Shown here piece after piece: positions 1 through 9,449 of a stretch of 64,000 nucleotides of DNA. Made by a program: the position numbers and the translations under genes. How positions within the stretch are numbered: the first letter of the stretch is position 1; the number at the start of each line of letters is the position of its first letter. Below the pieces are notes generated by a model. It saw nothing but the letters and a program-made list of their open reading frames with translations. It was not told the origin of the DNA and did not search any database. This DNA is from Pedobacter sp. W3I1 (lineage in GTDB: Bacteria > Bacteroidota > Bacteroidia > Sphingobacteriales > Sphingobacteriaceae), in contig NZ_JAUSXN010000001.1 of the NCBI RefSeq assembly GCF_030816015.1, positions 5,394,001-5,458,000 on the forward strand, in the 5' to 3' direction.

Positions 1-87
1 CACGAGCTGCTTAAAATTAACAGGAGCATACAAAGAAATAAACTCATTTTTTTCATTTTCATATCGGTTATATTTTTGGTTAGGTAA
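1..87 (+). CDS. Possible C-terminal end of a gene starting outside the window
   Basis: Frame 1 is open from the first base to a TAA at 85-87. It encodes 28 residues ending in a basic stretch followed by a hydrophobic segment (about residues 15-27), as in a protein with a C-terminal membrane anchor. A terminator-like hairpin lies 165 bp downstream on the same strand. The fragment is too short to assign a family, and it may be chance. Confidence 0.3.
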   Translation, partial: HELLKINRSIQRNKLIFFIFISVIFLVR

Positions 88-250
88 GAGACCGATATGA
101 CACAAAACCTATTGATCTATACTCCATTACAAAACAATGTTATAACCATATATAAACTTTGATCTCCGGAACATACCCGTTTACGAGTTCTAAATTAACC
201 ATTGCAATGTGGCTAAAAACAGTTTGATATAGCTCATTTTATATCGAACA

Positions 251-280
251 CGCGGCCCCAATCAACGCGGCCGTTTTTTC
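251..280 (+). terminator. Probable intrinsic terminator
   Basis: A GC-rich hairpin (CGGCC at 253-257 pairing with GGCCG at 269-273) is followed directly by six T residues (274-279). The surrounding DNA is AT-rich, so the feature stands out. It would end transcription that enters the window from the left. Confidence 0.55.
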
Positions 281-316
281 TTTTAGAAGAAATATAAATG
301 GGAATGGCCCTATCTG

Positions 317-959
317 GTGCAAGTCTTAGCGCCTACGACCTAAGCCAAGGCCCAATGCCATTAAGTTAAGGGATAAATAGCAAAGATGTCACCCTGAGGG
401 ATAATTTCTTGTATAAAAATCAATATAAATGACAGCGTGATTTTAGAGGATTGATAGGCTGCGAGGGATCGTCATTCCCAACTCGATTGGGAATCATCTT
501 AATGCAAGGGCTTTAAGATTCCCGCCTGCGCGAGAATGACGACCACACTAATGGATTCTGTCAATAGTAGCGTAGTCGAAGGGCATTTATTTGCGTATTA
601 TCAATCTCGAGAAGTCTTCGACTACGCTCAGACTGACTATCGCGGTGCTTAACTTAATGACATTGAGCCATGGCCTGACTTGTGCTTTAATAATATCTAA
701 CGTGAATTTTGGGTATTCATATATAATTATTAGATTGTTACGAAATATTCCGTCATTGCGAGGCTAGCTATGAGCGAGCAGAAGCAATCTATCCTATATT
801 TATTATCAAAAAAGATTGCTTCACTCTTATGCAAAGCCCTTTCTTCGGTTCGCAATGACGAAATTAAGACCTAAAACTCACGTTATCTAATCAATATCTA
901 CCTAAATTTCAGGAGGCACAAGTCAGCCAGCCCGTTACCCCAAACACTAAGACTTGCGC
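317..959. repeat. Nested inverted-repeat elements filling the 5' spacer
   Basis: This gene-free stretch contains several inverted-repeat pairs placed inside or beside one another. The outermost is 317-331 with 945-959 (13 of 15 bases). Inside it are 349-370 with 648-669 (20 of 22), 675-685 with 916-926 (11 of 11), 699-714 with 869-884 (14 of 16) and 751-760 with 851-860 (CGTCATTGCG ends, 10 of 10). A unit at about 469-543 has ends of the GTCATTCCCA / GAATGACGA type that recur near 25.4 and 37.7 kb. No ORF is credible. The layout suggests serial insertion of MITE- or REP-like units into each other. Confidence 0.65.
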
Positions 960-1012
960 TAGTAGCAGTAAAAAGTCTTAGCGAGACACTAAGACCAGAT
1001 TTGTACATCTTC

Positions 1013-2002
1013 CTAAATTAACTTTCCCGGAGAAACGGCAAACTTTTTCCGAAAGGCATTGCTAAAATGAGGAACGGAAGAATAACCCAACTGAAATGCA
1101 ACCGCCTTTATGGGCGTACCTTCAAGCAGCAGCTCCCGGGCATAATTCAGTTTATAATCCGTCAGATAGCCAAATATACTGCGATCAAATAGTCCTTTAA
1201 ATCCCTGTTTAAGTTTAAATTCATTAATGCCACAAATCTTTGCAAGTTCGGTAATAGAGGGAGGCGCGTCAAGATGGTTAACCAGGTATTCCCTGGCATG
1301 ATAAATACGCTCCTGGTCATAGGCAGCCAACACGGGTGAACGCTCCGTTTTGCCCCTCGCTTTTTCAAAAGCCTCCGCCTGCAGCACCAGCAATTCTATA
1401 CATTTCGAATCGATAAAAGCCAATTTTAAACTACCTGTGTAGTTGCAATTGATAATTTCATAGATGCAGTTCTTCATCGCCCAGGAGACGGGAAGATTGT
1501 AATCCGCTAACTGCGAATATTGTCCTGCATCCAGGTGATCAGCCAATGCCTGGAGGGAAGGATTTGAATTTTCAGCAAGTTGCAGAAACCTTTCCTTAGC
1601 GAAATGGACTTCAAAAAACTGGTAAGGACGTGTGGTATCATATTCCCCTGTTCCATCCAGCTCGGGCATATAAATAATGTTTTGCTGGTTTGAGTTGAAA
1701 ATATATTGCCGCTTGTTAACCTGGTTATATATGGATCCATTACCAGACAACGTAAATCGCAATTTAACCATATCCGGCAACTCATTGGTTGGCCTGAAAT
1801 ACATTTTGTGCTCCTTAAACTTAACATCACCATATACGATATAAAGATCTGGGGTGGTGATCTGCAGTAATTCGGCGTCGCTGAAAGAAAAAGCATACTT
1901 GTTGCTGCTTTCCTTAATTACCCGCGACTGAAGAGGAAGTTCCTCTAACTCGCCACCCACCTTTTTCCAGGCTCCATAATCCTTACCCACATTGATTGCC
2001 AT
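1013..2002 (-). CDS. AraC-family transcriptional regulator
   Basis: A 329-aa protein with an N-terminal ligand-type region (about residues 1-220) and a C-terminal AraC/XylS double helix-turn-helix (about 230-329). The DNA-binding part shows the family signatures ITELAKICGINEFKLKQGFK in the first HTH and AFQLGYSSVPHFSNAFRKKF followed by SPG in the second. The start is ATG at 2000-2002, and the gene is divergent from the methyltransferase at 2180. Members of this family usually act as activators of a nearby operon; the glycoside hydrolase genes starting at 2965 are on the same strand but read away from it, so the target is not evident. A degenerate copy of codons from the middle of this gene is found at 14584-14637. 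Confidence 0.85.
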   Translation of the reverse strand: MAINVGKDYGAWKKVGGELEELPLQSRVIKESSNKYAFSFSDAELLQITTPDLYIVYGDVKFKEHKMYFRPTNELPDMVKLRFTLSGNGSIYNQVNKRQYIFNSNQQNIIYMPELDGTGEYDTTRPYQFFEVHFAKERFLQLAENSNPSLQALADHLDAGQYSQLADYNLPVSWAMKNCIYEIINCNYTGSLKLAFIDSKCIELLVLQAEAFEKARGKTERSPVLAAYDQERIYHAREYLVNHLDAPPSITELAKICGINEFKLKQGFKGLFDRSIFGYLTDYKLNYARELLLEGTPIKAVAFQLGYSSVPHFSNAFRKKFAVSPGKLI

Positions 2003-2179
2003 AAATGCAATATGACAAAAAATGTGCTATTATTCAGTCAGGATTCAAAAAATTACATTTTGTGTAAAAGAAAATCCTTTTTATGTAATCCCGGGAGTTC
2101 GTCATTGGTCATTTTTGCAGGAATACATCTTTTATACGGATAAACTGTCGTTTGGCAAATCCGGAAATTAGAAAGCATT

Positions 2180-2677
2180 ATGGATAACTCGACATATATA
2201 GAAACAAAAATACAACGGGATGCTGGGATACTCCTGGAAATTGGCACAGAAAATATCCAGGACCTTCCACATCTTTTTCCAACGGTTAATGAGAATTTTA
2301 GTGGCGACTGGCATGACAAATATTTTATCCAGGCGAGAAAAGATGGTCGTCTTAATATCAATGATTGTTCATTTGATTACTGTTTTACTGAAAACACCCT
2401 TTACTTCTGGGATGAACCTATATCCCACCTAAAGGAAATATACCGCATATTAAAGAGTGGTGGCATATTGAGGATGGCCTTTATAGAAAAAAAATACGGG
2501 GGTGATTTACCCTGGACACAATTAGACTTCAATTTTTACCATCCAGATGAAGTAAAATTCTTTTTTATACAAGCAGGCTTTGTTGATATCAAAATAAAAC
2601 AGATGACCGTCGAAAACAGCAGTGTTGACGGAAAAATGGTTAAAAGGCCTTTCACGCTGATCAGCGGATACAAATAA
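2180..2677 (+). CDS. Small class I SAM-dependent methyltransferase-like protein
   Basis: A 165-aa protein. The region around residues 55-110 fits the post-motif-I half of class I methyltransferases: DCSFDYCFTENTLYFWDEP resembles the acidic motif II loop, and the following helix plus LKSGGILRMAFIEK resembles the 'L.PGG.l.i' strand of the family. The glycine-rich motif I expected near the N-terminus is not clear, and the protein is shorter than the typical 200-250 aa, so it may be a degenerate or specialised member. It is divergent from the AraC regulator with a 177-bp spacer. Its substrate is unknown. About 50 bp of its 3' end and downstream flank recur, mutated, at 14636-14690. Confidence 0.6.
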   Translation: MDNSTYIETKIQRDAGILLEIGTENIQDLPHLFPTVNENFSGDWHDKYFIQARKDGRLNINDCSFDYCFTENTLYFWDEPISHLKEIYRILKSGGILRMAFIEKKYGGDLPWTQLDFNFYHPDEVKFFFIQAGFVDIKIKQMTVENSSVDGKMVKRPFTLISGYK

Positions 2678-2964
2678 TCTATTGAACCCATGGTGTTGTT
2701 TATGCATGCCTCAACAACTCATATATACCAGAATTGTATCGTAAGGATGAGGAAAAATGTTAATAATCACGAATATTAGACCCAGGCAATATTCCTCATT
2801 TAATGTCGGAATTAAAGATGTGCGGCACTTTAAACTTACCTGCAATCATGATTTGGTTAATTTTCATTCAAATGAACCTCCAAAACTTTGTTTGACTCAT
2901 TCCTATCCCTTCTTCAAAAAGGAAAGAAATATATGGCGTTTAGAAGTTCATATAAATGTATACC

Positions 2965-4599
2965 TTATTTTTCTATGGAAATGGAATCTGTTATATGAAA
3001 AAAGTCAAAGTCAGCCGCGCCGCCTATATTTTTAGTCGCATAATTAAACAAAGCAAAACGATAGCCCATAAAATGCGGAATGTTATATTTCATCTTCAAA
3101 GGTGGCCCTATTGGTTTCCAGACTTTTCCATCAAGACTGTAAAAGAAATTAGCTTCATCTTTCCCGTTAAGCGCGTAAAGGTTATTGGCTTCATCGTTCT
3201 TGCCGGTAAAATCGCAATCGATTCTGAAGTAAATTTGGTCTTGATCCAATGGAATTCGCCTTACTTCGACAGGCTTATCATGATCAGTGGTGATCATTAC
3301 GATCGATTTTTGACCCGCATCAATTTTAACGCCCACGGATCCATACTCTTTTTGGAAAGCTGAACATCCGGCAAAATCGCCGTCTTTCATTTTGGAAACA
3401 TCCAGGGCAACAGAAGCTGAGCTGGTTGGACCAATAGTGCGTTGTGTAAGTGTGTTTCTGGCCTGAAGAAAATCAGTGTCGATTCTTCCTGTTTTGAGGC
3501 GCAGGAATCCTTTTCTTTTAGTTATAGACCACAGCGCATTATCCGGATTATGATTCCATTGCCAAGCCAGCGGCAAAGCAGGTTCGCCTTTTTTACGGGT
3601 AAACTCATCAGAAGACACAATGCCTGGAATTAAACCTTTACCTGCCGGCAGATCGAGTGTATCGGGCACTTTGCCATTGATGCCTAAAACAGGCCAGCCA
3701 TCTTCCCACCTGACAGGAACGAGATAAGGAACGCGGCCAACAGCAGCATAATCGCGGAAAAGATAAGAGAACCAACGTCCATCGGGAGTGTCGATCAGTC
3801 CGCCTTGAGCAATTCCTCTATCCTGTAAGCCAACTATTCCTTCCCAAGGCCCGTTGATATGATCTGCCCTATGTATAATTACAGTTCGCATTCCACCGCG
3901 TGGTGCGCAAATATTAAATAAATAATATTTCCCTTTTACTTTAAATAATTGAGATCCTTCAGCTCCAAGACCTACTTCTTTTCCTGTTGGTGCACTGGCG
4001 TGCTCGATGAGAACCCGCTCCGGAACGCCTGGTTTAACTCCTGTTAGATCATCATTTAATTCAACAATTTTTAGTCTTTCAGCGTCATGAATTAAATATA
4101 CCTTGCCATCATCATCAAAAAACAAAGAATTGTCATGATATGCTGGCTTAAAAGAAATTCGTTCCCAATTTCCTTTTTCTATATCTTTCGTTTTAAAAAT
4201 ATAGGTTTCACCTGTGGTTTGTGCAAAAGTACTTACATAGTACATCCCCTTGTAATAGCGTAAACTACTTGCCCAAGTGCCTTTACTATAGGCGTTTTTT
4301 CCTTCTGTCAAATTTAGCTCCGGCACATCTGCCAAAGCATCATGGGCATAGTTGATAATTTTCCAATTGACAAGATCTGTCGATTTCATAATGGGTACAC
4401 CGGGGCTCATGTGCATCGTTGTACTGCTCATGTAATAGTTATTGCCTACACGTATTATTGAAATATCCGGTACATCTGCATAAATAATGGGATTGGTGGC
4501 TTTTTGTGCATATAAACATGGCACTATTAGGGTGATCATTAAGGCTATTATGCATAACCTGTAAATCGCATTTTTCATATTTTCATTTGGGTTTTTCAT
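2965..4599 (-). CDS. Glycoside hydrolase family 43 (beta-xylosidase / alpha-L-arabinofuranosidase type), secreted
   Basis: A 544-aa protein with an N-terminal hydrophobic signal segment ending near residue 31 (CLYAQ), a five-bladed GH43 domain (about 35-330) and a C-terminal beta-sandwich of the beta-xylosidase C-terminal type (about 335-540). The opening motif ADVPDISIIRVGNNYYMSST holds the GH43 catalytic base Asp, and GAEGSQLFKVKGKYYL holds the general-acid Glu. The family removes xylose or arabinose from arabinoxylan side chains and oligosaccharides. A second in-frame ATG at 4576-4578 would give a more compact signal peptide and may be the true start. The stop lies 49 bp after another GH43 gene upstream in transcription order, consistent with one operon. 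Confidence 0.88.
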   Translation of the reverse strand: MKNPNENMKNAIYRLCIIALMITLIVPCLYAQKATNPIIYADVPDISIIRVGNNYYMSSTTMHMSPGVPIMKSTDLVNWKIINYAHDALADVPELNLTEGKNAYSKGTWASSLRYYKGMYYVSTFAQTTGETYIFKTKDIEKGNWERISFKPAYHDNSLFFDDDGKVYLIHDAERLKIVELNDDLTGVKPGVPERVLIEHASAPTGKEVGLGAEGSQLFKVKGKYYLFNICAPRGGMRTVIIHRADHINGPWEGIVGLQDRGIAQGGLIDTPDGRWFSYLFRDYAAVGRVPYLVPVRWEDGWPVLGINGKVPDTLDLPAGKGLIPGIVSSDEFTRKKGEPALPLAWQWNHNPDNALWSITKRKGFLRLKTGRIDTDFLQARNTLTQRTIGPTSSASVALDVSKMKDGDFAGCSAFQKEYGSVGVKIDAGQKSIVMITTDHDKPVEVRRIPLDQDQIYFRIDCDFTGKNDEANNLYALNGKDEANFFYSLDGKVWKPIGPPLKMKYNIPHFMGYRFALFNYATKNIGGAADFDFFHITDSISIEK

Positions 4600-4647
4600 T
4601 CTTAACCGATTTTAATTGTAATTACATCAATAAACCTGCAACCGGAA

Positions 4648-6180
4648 CTAACGAATGAATTTCCATTCATCAAACAAAAAACCCTCTCCATTAAATACAA
4701 AATAGATATTCTCTATTCCTTTATCTATTTTCAGTTCTATTTTCTTTGAAAGTGTAGTCCATTCCTTCTCATTACCTATAAGGGAAACAATAGGACTACC
4801 TTTAAGGTTATTTACATAAACATCAATTTTACCTTTTCCTTTTACCCTGGCTTCGAATTTGGCAGGGACCTGTTTACTAAAATCGGCTCCTCTCACCAGA
4901 ACACATTGTTGATCTGCTTTTCCTTTTGCAACCATATTTCCCGGATGACCAACAGCTTCAAACTGGACCTGCCCCGAAGTGCCTCCGGTGGTTTCTGCCT
5001 GCTGAAGGGCGAATGGATTTAATGGATTAAGTTGTGACGTACCTTTAAAAGTTGCTTTGCTCATAGGGATATTCACATTCTTTTCATCCACCTGCATTTC
5101 TTCGATACCCACATTACGAAAACCACCTTTGGTGCCAAAATAATCCTGTAAATACATGGCATGGTAAGCAATATAATATTTCTCTTTAAACTTAAACAAG
5201 TGCGTGTGGTTGTTTGTGAAGGGGCCCACGTTATCATCGCCAGTGTTTTTAAAATAATTATCGCGATACTTCCAGCTTTCGGGAATTAAAGGTGTTTTAC
5301 TCGTCATATAAGACATGTTGCATTTGGTTGGTTTGTCGATATTGCTATAAGGCCATTCTGTGCGTTCTTCCCAACTTGTATTATAGGTATAAACCCAGGT
5401 TCCGTTGATGAAATTAAGGTCGCTTGCCTCAAAAAAATAAGGAGCGGGTATTTTAGCAACGTCGCTGGACAAACTGATCATATCTTTTCCTAATTTGACG
5501 ATTCTGGCATTATCTGGCATATATTTCGTTTTAGGCGATCCGCCTCCAAAAGCAAGCCAGCCTGTGCCCTGGTCATCAATCACAACTCCGGGATCGAATG
5601 GAGCATCGACATCCACACCGGGAACAGAACGGTCAACTATGTTTTTTCCCAATGGGTCTTTCCATGGGCCAACCGGAGAGGTGGAAGTAAGCATGGCTGT
5701 GCCAATACCACTATTGGAGTAATACAGATAGAAGTGCGTCTTGCCATCTGCTTCCAGTCTGGATGTAATGGAAGGTGCCCAGGAATTTTGACTCCATGGT
5801 GCCAGCCCGGCAGTATTGATGAGGCCATGATAGGTCCAGTTAACCATATCATCGGAAGACATCATCACCAGCGTACGGATATGCTCGTAGGAATTTTTCC
5901 CATCCTTTCCTACATGCTCATACTGTTGATGATCATTAGTGGCATATACATAAATTCTTCCCTTGTATTCTACAGCTGTTGGGTCGGCCGTAAACATAAA
6001 ATCTAATAAAGGATTGACATTATTGGAGGTAAGTTTCGGCGAAACATTTGCGAATTTTTCCGCCAAACTTCCATTAACTACTTTTGGTTTTTCTACATTA
6101 GTTTGAGCTTTTACATCTTTTTGACATCCCAAAAAAGAGATAACAAAAACCGTACTTAACAACGCTTTTTTTCTAAACAT
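4648..6180 (-). CDS. GH43 family lipoprotein with C-terminal CBM6-like domain
   Basis: A 510-aa protein from ATG at 6178-6180. This start gives a normal lipoprotein signal (VFVISFLGC, lipidated Cys near residue 19); the longer reading frame would add 17 residues in front of it. The GH43 propeller spans about residues 50-375, with the base Asp in FTADPTAVEYKGRIYVYATN and the acid Glu in FFEASDLNFINGTW. The last ~130 residues form a CBM6-like beta-sandwich. Such enzymes act as endo-1,4-beta-xylanase, xylosidase or arabinofuranosidase; the exact substrate cannot be read from sequence. It is first of a two-gene unit with the GH43 gene at 2965-4599. Confidence 0.87.
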   Translation of the reverse strand: MFRKKALLSTVFVISFLGCQKDVKAQTNVEKPKVVNGSLAEKFANVSPKLTSNNVNPLLDFMFTADPTAVEYKGRIYVYATNDHQQYEHVGKDGKNSYEHIRTLVMMSSDDMVNWTYHGLINTAGLAPWSQNSWAPSITSRLEADGKTHFYLYYSNSGIGTAMLTSTSPVGPWKDPLGKNIVDRSVPGVDVDAPFDPGVVIDDQGTGWLAFGGGSPKTKYMPDNARIVKLGKDMISLSSDVAKIPAPYFFEASDLNFINGTWVYTYNTSWEERTEWPYSNIDKPTKCNMSYMTSKTPLIPESWKYRDNYFKNTGDDNVGPFTNNHTHLFKFKEKYYIAYHAMYLQDYFGTKGGFRNVGIEEMQVDEKNVNIPMSKATFKGTSQLNPLNPFALQQAETTGGTSGQVQFEAVGHPGNMVAKGKADQQCVLVRGADFSKQVPAKFEARVKGKGKIDVYVNNLKGSPIVSLIGNEKEWTTLSKKIELKIDKGIENIYFVFNGEGFLFDEWKFIR

Positions 6181-6300
6181 GTTTTTTTTATTTTCCCTAA
6201 AAAAACGGATACTCGTTAAGGGTTTATTCAATTGATTAATTATTCTTTAAGCTAAGTAACGAAGAGGCGACCCCTTCTGCGGGACTGGCGAACGCTAATT

Positions 6301-6460
6301 TTATTAAGTTAAGCACCGCTGTTGTCAGTCTGAGCTTCCCGAAAAATCGGGACAGGTAGTCGAAGACCTTTTAAGTAATCGAAAACAAAAAACATTTGTC
6401 CTTCGACAGGCTCTGGATGACAATGTTTTTTGTTTCTCCTTAACTTAATGACATTGGGCA
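6301..6460. repeat. MITE-like inverted repeat of the TTAAGTTAAG family
   Basis: The spacer between the GH43 and GH5 genes carries TTATTAAGTTAAG at 6301-6313 facing CTTAACTTAATGACATTGGG at 6439-6458. The same ends bound the unit at 349-669, where the interior edge GCACCGC is also shared. The interior holds a second palindromic pair (GTCAGTCTGAGC ... CGACAGGCTCTGGATGAC). No coding potential is seen. It is probably a non-autonomous mobile repeat. Confidence 0.55.
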
Positions 6461-6519
6461 AATGCTTAACCAATCTCAGGGAAGCGAAATAACCTGATGT
6501 TACAATTACACTATACTAT

Positions 6520-8007
6520 TTACTTAGATCCTGCAATAAGGGCATCTAACATAGCCTGGTCTTTTACCACATTATTAGCTCTGTCTAACATAAAACCTAT
6601 CTCCCAATAGAATGGCAGAATACCATTCGCTTTAGCCTGTTTGGTCAGATAATATGTCCAGTCATTTACAGACTTATTGTGCATAGCCAGATCCTTAGGA
6701 AGATAATTCGGGTTGTTAATCGCATTCCTTCTCCAGGCTGCATATTCACCCAGCATCACAGGGACACCGTTATCAACAAACTTCTGTTTAATATTTTTGA
6801 ATTCAGTATCGATCACATCCTCTTCGCCATAGGTAGCGTTGCGTTCTGGCTCAATAGTAGAATGATTCCCTTTTCCCCAGTAGTAAGCCATTTTACCCCA
6901 ACTTACATCTCCATCCGTTAGTATCGTAAATGTAGAAGGCGTGTAATCATGCACCTCGACCATCAACTTATTAGGAATTTCGTCTTTTGGCATCGTATTC
7001 ATCAAAGTAAAAGTTTTAGTAGGGTCAGTGCTGGGGCCCTGCACAACCAGCACCCGGTAACTGTTCCTGCCTCCTGTAGAACGAACCGCCTTGATGAATG
7101 TTTCGTGATAACTATTGAGTATGGCCATCTGCTCAGCATTTTCAACCGCAGGTTCATTCGTGCCGGCAAAAATAAGGTGTTCGTCAAAATCACGCATGGT
7201 TGTAGCAATCTGCTCCCAAAGGGCCTTGAGTCTCGCATTAATTTCCTCTTGCTTCGCCGCATTGACATTATTTTCGAGCCAGCCATTATCTCCATGCGTA
7301 TTCAGCATCACATACATATCATTAGCTACACACCATCCAACTACTTCTTTCACCCGGTTAAGCCATGCCCGGTCAATTTCTACTTTATCGGGATCACTTA
7401 AATGACTCCAATTCCAGTTACAAGGAATCCGTACCGTATTGAATCCCATTTGCTTTACAAATTTCACATACGATTCGGTCAGTTTACTATTCTGCCACTC
7501 ACCTTCGACTGGTGATTCCATGGTATTGCCAAAATTTATTCCCAAATGCATTTTTGCCGCCAGTTGTACAGCAGTACTGCTCATACCAGTTGCATCGGGT
7601 GCTTTTGGTGATAAATTATATGTTGGATATAAATTACCTATTTGTGTAATCTTAATTCTCCTGGCCTGGCCATTACCAGATTTAATCGTAACCACACCAT
7701 AACGTGATGCACCTGTACCATTACCGGAAAATTTTAGCTGTAACTGTGTAGCACCTGCTCCGCCCGCTGTACGACCTATTTCTATCCAAGGTACCGCATC
7801 ATTAATAGCTGCTGTCCATGCGTCGTTGCTGGTAATCGTCACTTCTGTACGCTCGCCATCTGCCTGCGCTTTAATATCCAGTGAAGAAACTTCCAGCGCT
7901 GCTGCAACCTCCGATTTCTTACAGGATGAGGAGAATAAGGCGATCACGATCAGGAAACCTAAAAATATCCCCTGACTCCAATTTTTCATATTTATCATAT
8001 TGTTCAT
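6520..8007 (-). CDS. BACON-domain GH5 endo-glycanase (cellulase family), lipoprotein
   Basis: A 495-aa protein read from ATG at 8005-8007; the longer frame needs a TTG start at 8043. Two further ATGs (7998, 7989) are also possible. A lipoprotein signal ends in FSSSC, followed by a BACON beta-sandwich (about residues 38-125; SNDAWTA and WIEIGRTAGGAG are typical) and a GH5 TIM barrel (about 150-490). The acid/base Glu is in FAGTNEP (about E285) and the nucleophile Glu in VMLGEYAAW (about E421). BACON domains are typical of Bacteroidota surface glycanases and usually space or anchor the enzyme. Likely substrates are beta-glucan, mannan or xyloglucan backbones. It is separated from the GH43 pair by a repeat, so it is probably a separate transcript. 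Confidence 0.88.
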   Translation of the reverse strand: MNNMINMKNWSQGIFLGFLIVIALFSSSCKKSEVAAALEVSSLDIKAQADGERTEVTITSNDAWTAAINDAVPWIEIGRTAGGAGATQLQLKFSGNGTGASRYGVVTIKSGNGQARRIKITQIGNLYPTYNLSPKAPDATGMSSTAVQLAAKMHLGINFGNTMESPVEGEWQNSKLTESYVKFVKQMGFNTVRIPCNWNWSHLSDPDKVEIDRAWLNRVKEVVGWCVANDMYVMLNTHGDNGWLENNVNAAKQEEINARLKALWEQIATTMRDFDEHLIFAGTNEPAVENAEQMAILNSYHETFIKAVRSTGGRNSYRVLVVQGPSTDPTKTFTLMNTMPKDEIPNKLMVEVHDYTPSTFTILTDGDVSWGKMAYYWGKGNHSTIEPERNATYGEEDVIDTEFKNIKQKFVDNGVPVMLGEYAAWRRNAINNPNYLPKDLAMHNKSVNDWTYYLTKQAKANGILPFYWEIGFMLDRANNVVKDQAMLDALIAGSK

Positions 8008-9273
8008 TTTGGTTAGATTATAATTTATCTTTTTACCCCTCAAATTGACGAAGGCTTTTCATCACCAGTCTCAGCGTTTTCTTCTATCACCATGACGGTA
8101 ATTTTTCTTGTCTGTAGGAAGTATTGTAATGACATGGTAGACAGATTCCCTAGCGTAGCCATAATTGCGAACGAATTGTTTTGGTTAGTTGCATATATTA
8201 TTAATTCAATTGGCTTTAGATTTTTATGATTAACTTCTTAAGTTGAAGCTATTCCAGGATTCAAGATCAAATTTGAAACCTGAGTCTTGGTACATTACCG
8301 ATTAATGAAGTTTTAGTGTACAGTATCACTTTACTGCTTTCTTTGTTTTTTCTCATATTGCTAAGAACCTGGATAAGTTTCTCTTCTGGATAATTGGTTA
8401 TTAGCGTCAAAATTAGGTCAAGGATACAATTTAGAATGGATCATATCTTTCAATTTCTGGGAAAAATGTTAACAAAAACGTTGAATTAAGTGCTAAAAAT
8501 CCTTTCCTTTTGCTAAATGCTCCCATTTGAATTAGAACATTGCATCCAGCTTTCCCGATTTATAAACCGGCAAGAACGAATAGGAGAACTTTCATTAAAA
8601 ACCCTGGCAAATGCAAGTGTACAATAGCCTGCAGAACAACTTAAAGCTAAAAATAGTGGGCAGATGTAATGCTGTAGAAGGGATTGGCAACCATTTGGCA
8701 TTGGTGAAACAGTAGTTTCCCTTGCTTCTGATGATTCTTTGTTTATGTTTGTGTTGAGCTCCTTATTGATGGTGGTATGCCCATTTGCAACCAGCTAAAT
8801 AATTAACCACATGCTGGCGCGAGTTCATAAACAAAAACATTTGTCTTTCAACAGGCTACCAATGACAGACACTAAAAATCGGCGTCATCTCGACCGGAGC
8901 AACGCGGAGTGGAGAGATCTTTGGACTATGTTAAAAGATCTCTCCTCCAAAGGAGTTCCTTTGGAACACTACAGTCGAGTTGACGATTCATTGTAAACCT
9001 GTCATCCAGTTCCTTTGTTTTTGGCTAAATACTAACTTCTTCATTGACAGACCCCATTAGTGTGGTCGTCATTACGGGAGGAACAACGAAGCAATCTTTC
9101 ATGCTAGTGATCCTTGCTATAAAGATTGCTTTGTCGGCTGAAAAAGCCTTCTTATAATGACGATTCCTACCATTGACAGATTCCTAAAGAAAGGTCGTCC
9201 TTTAGATTTGTTTTGATATTTTATTTAAGGATAATAACTATTTACTTTGCTTAAATTATAAATCAGATTACCT
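8008..9273. other. Gene-free spacer with dispersed palindromic repeats
   Basis: About 1.3 kb without a supportable gene. Positions 8008-8800 are AT-rich with no recognisable feature; a 62-codon minus-strand frame at 8513-8701 has no family signature. Positions 8883-8984 form a long hairpin of the CATCTCGACCGG ... CGAGTTGACG family, which recurs at 10493, 25595, 37541 and 48490. Positions 9067-9162 form another hairpin, with CGTCATTACGGG and ATAATGACG ends, matching units at 751-860 and 48705-48846. Confidence 0.6.
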
Positions 9274-9348
9274 AAAACGGTAGCGGCACATTAAAAGTTC
9301 GTCAAGGTTTTTATACCTATGAGATGATGCAATCCGCTACCGTTTTTT
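9274..9348 (+). ncRNA. Long hairpin in the IS110 leader; candidate bridge-RNA part or terminator
   Basis: Two perfect 13-bp arms, AAAACGGTAGCGG at 9274-9286 and CCGCTACCGTTTT at 9334-9346, enclose a 47-nt loop. The T run continues to 9348. It lies 102-176 bp before the IS110 transposase start, inside the part of the element where IS110-family members are known to encode a structured guide (bridge) RNA. The arms could equally be an intrinsic terminator that insulates the transposase gene. Only the pairing is seen; the function is inferred. Confidence 0.35.
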
Positions 9349-9449
9349 CCCTTAGTGACCAGATAACAATTAGGGCAATACCCATTATTAAGGACTAGGA
9401 TCGATGGGGTAAAAATTAGGTAACCACTACAAACATAAAAAATAACAGG

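Noticed and set aside
2757-3035. 92-codon plus-strand ORF after the methyltransferase
   Set aside because: It overlaps the 3' end of the GH43 gene on the other strand and has no family features.
8513-8701. 62-codon minus-strand ORF with many Cys
   Set aside because: No motif, no spacing to a gene, and the region looks like decayed spacer; cysteine content alone is not evidence.
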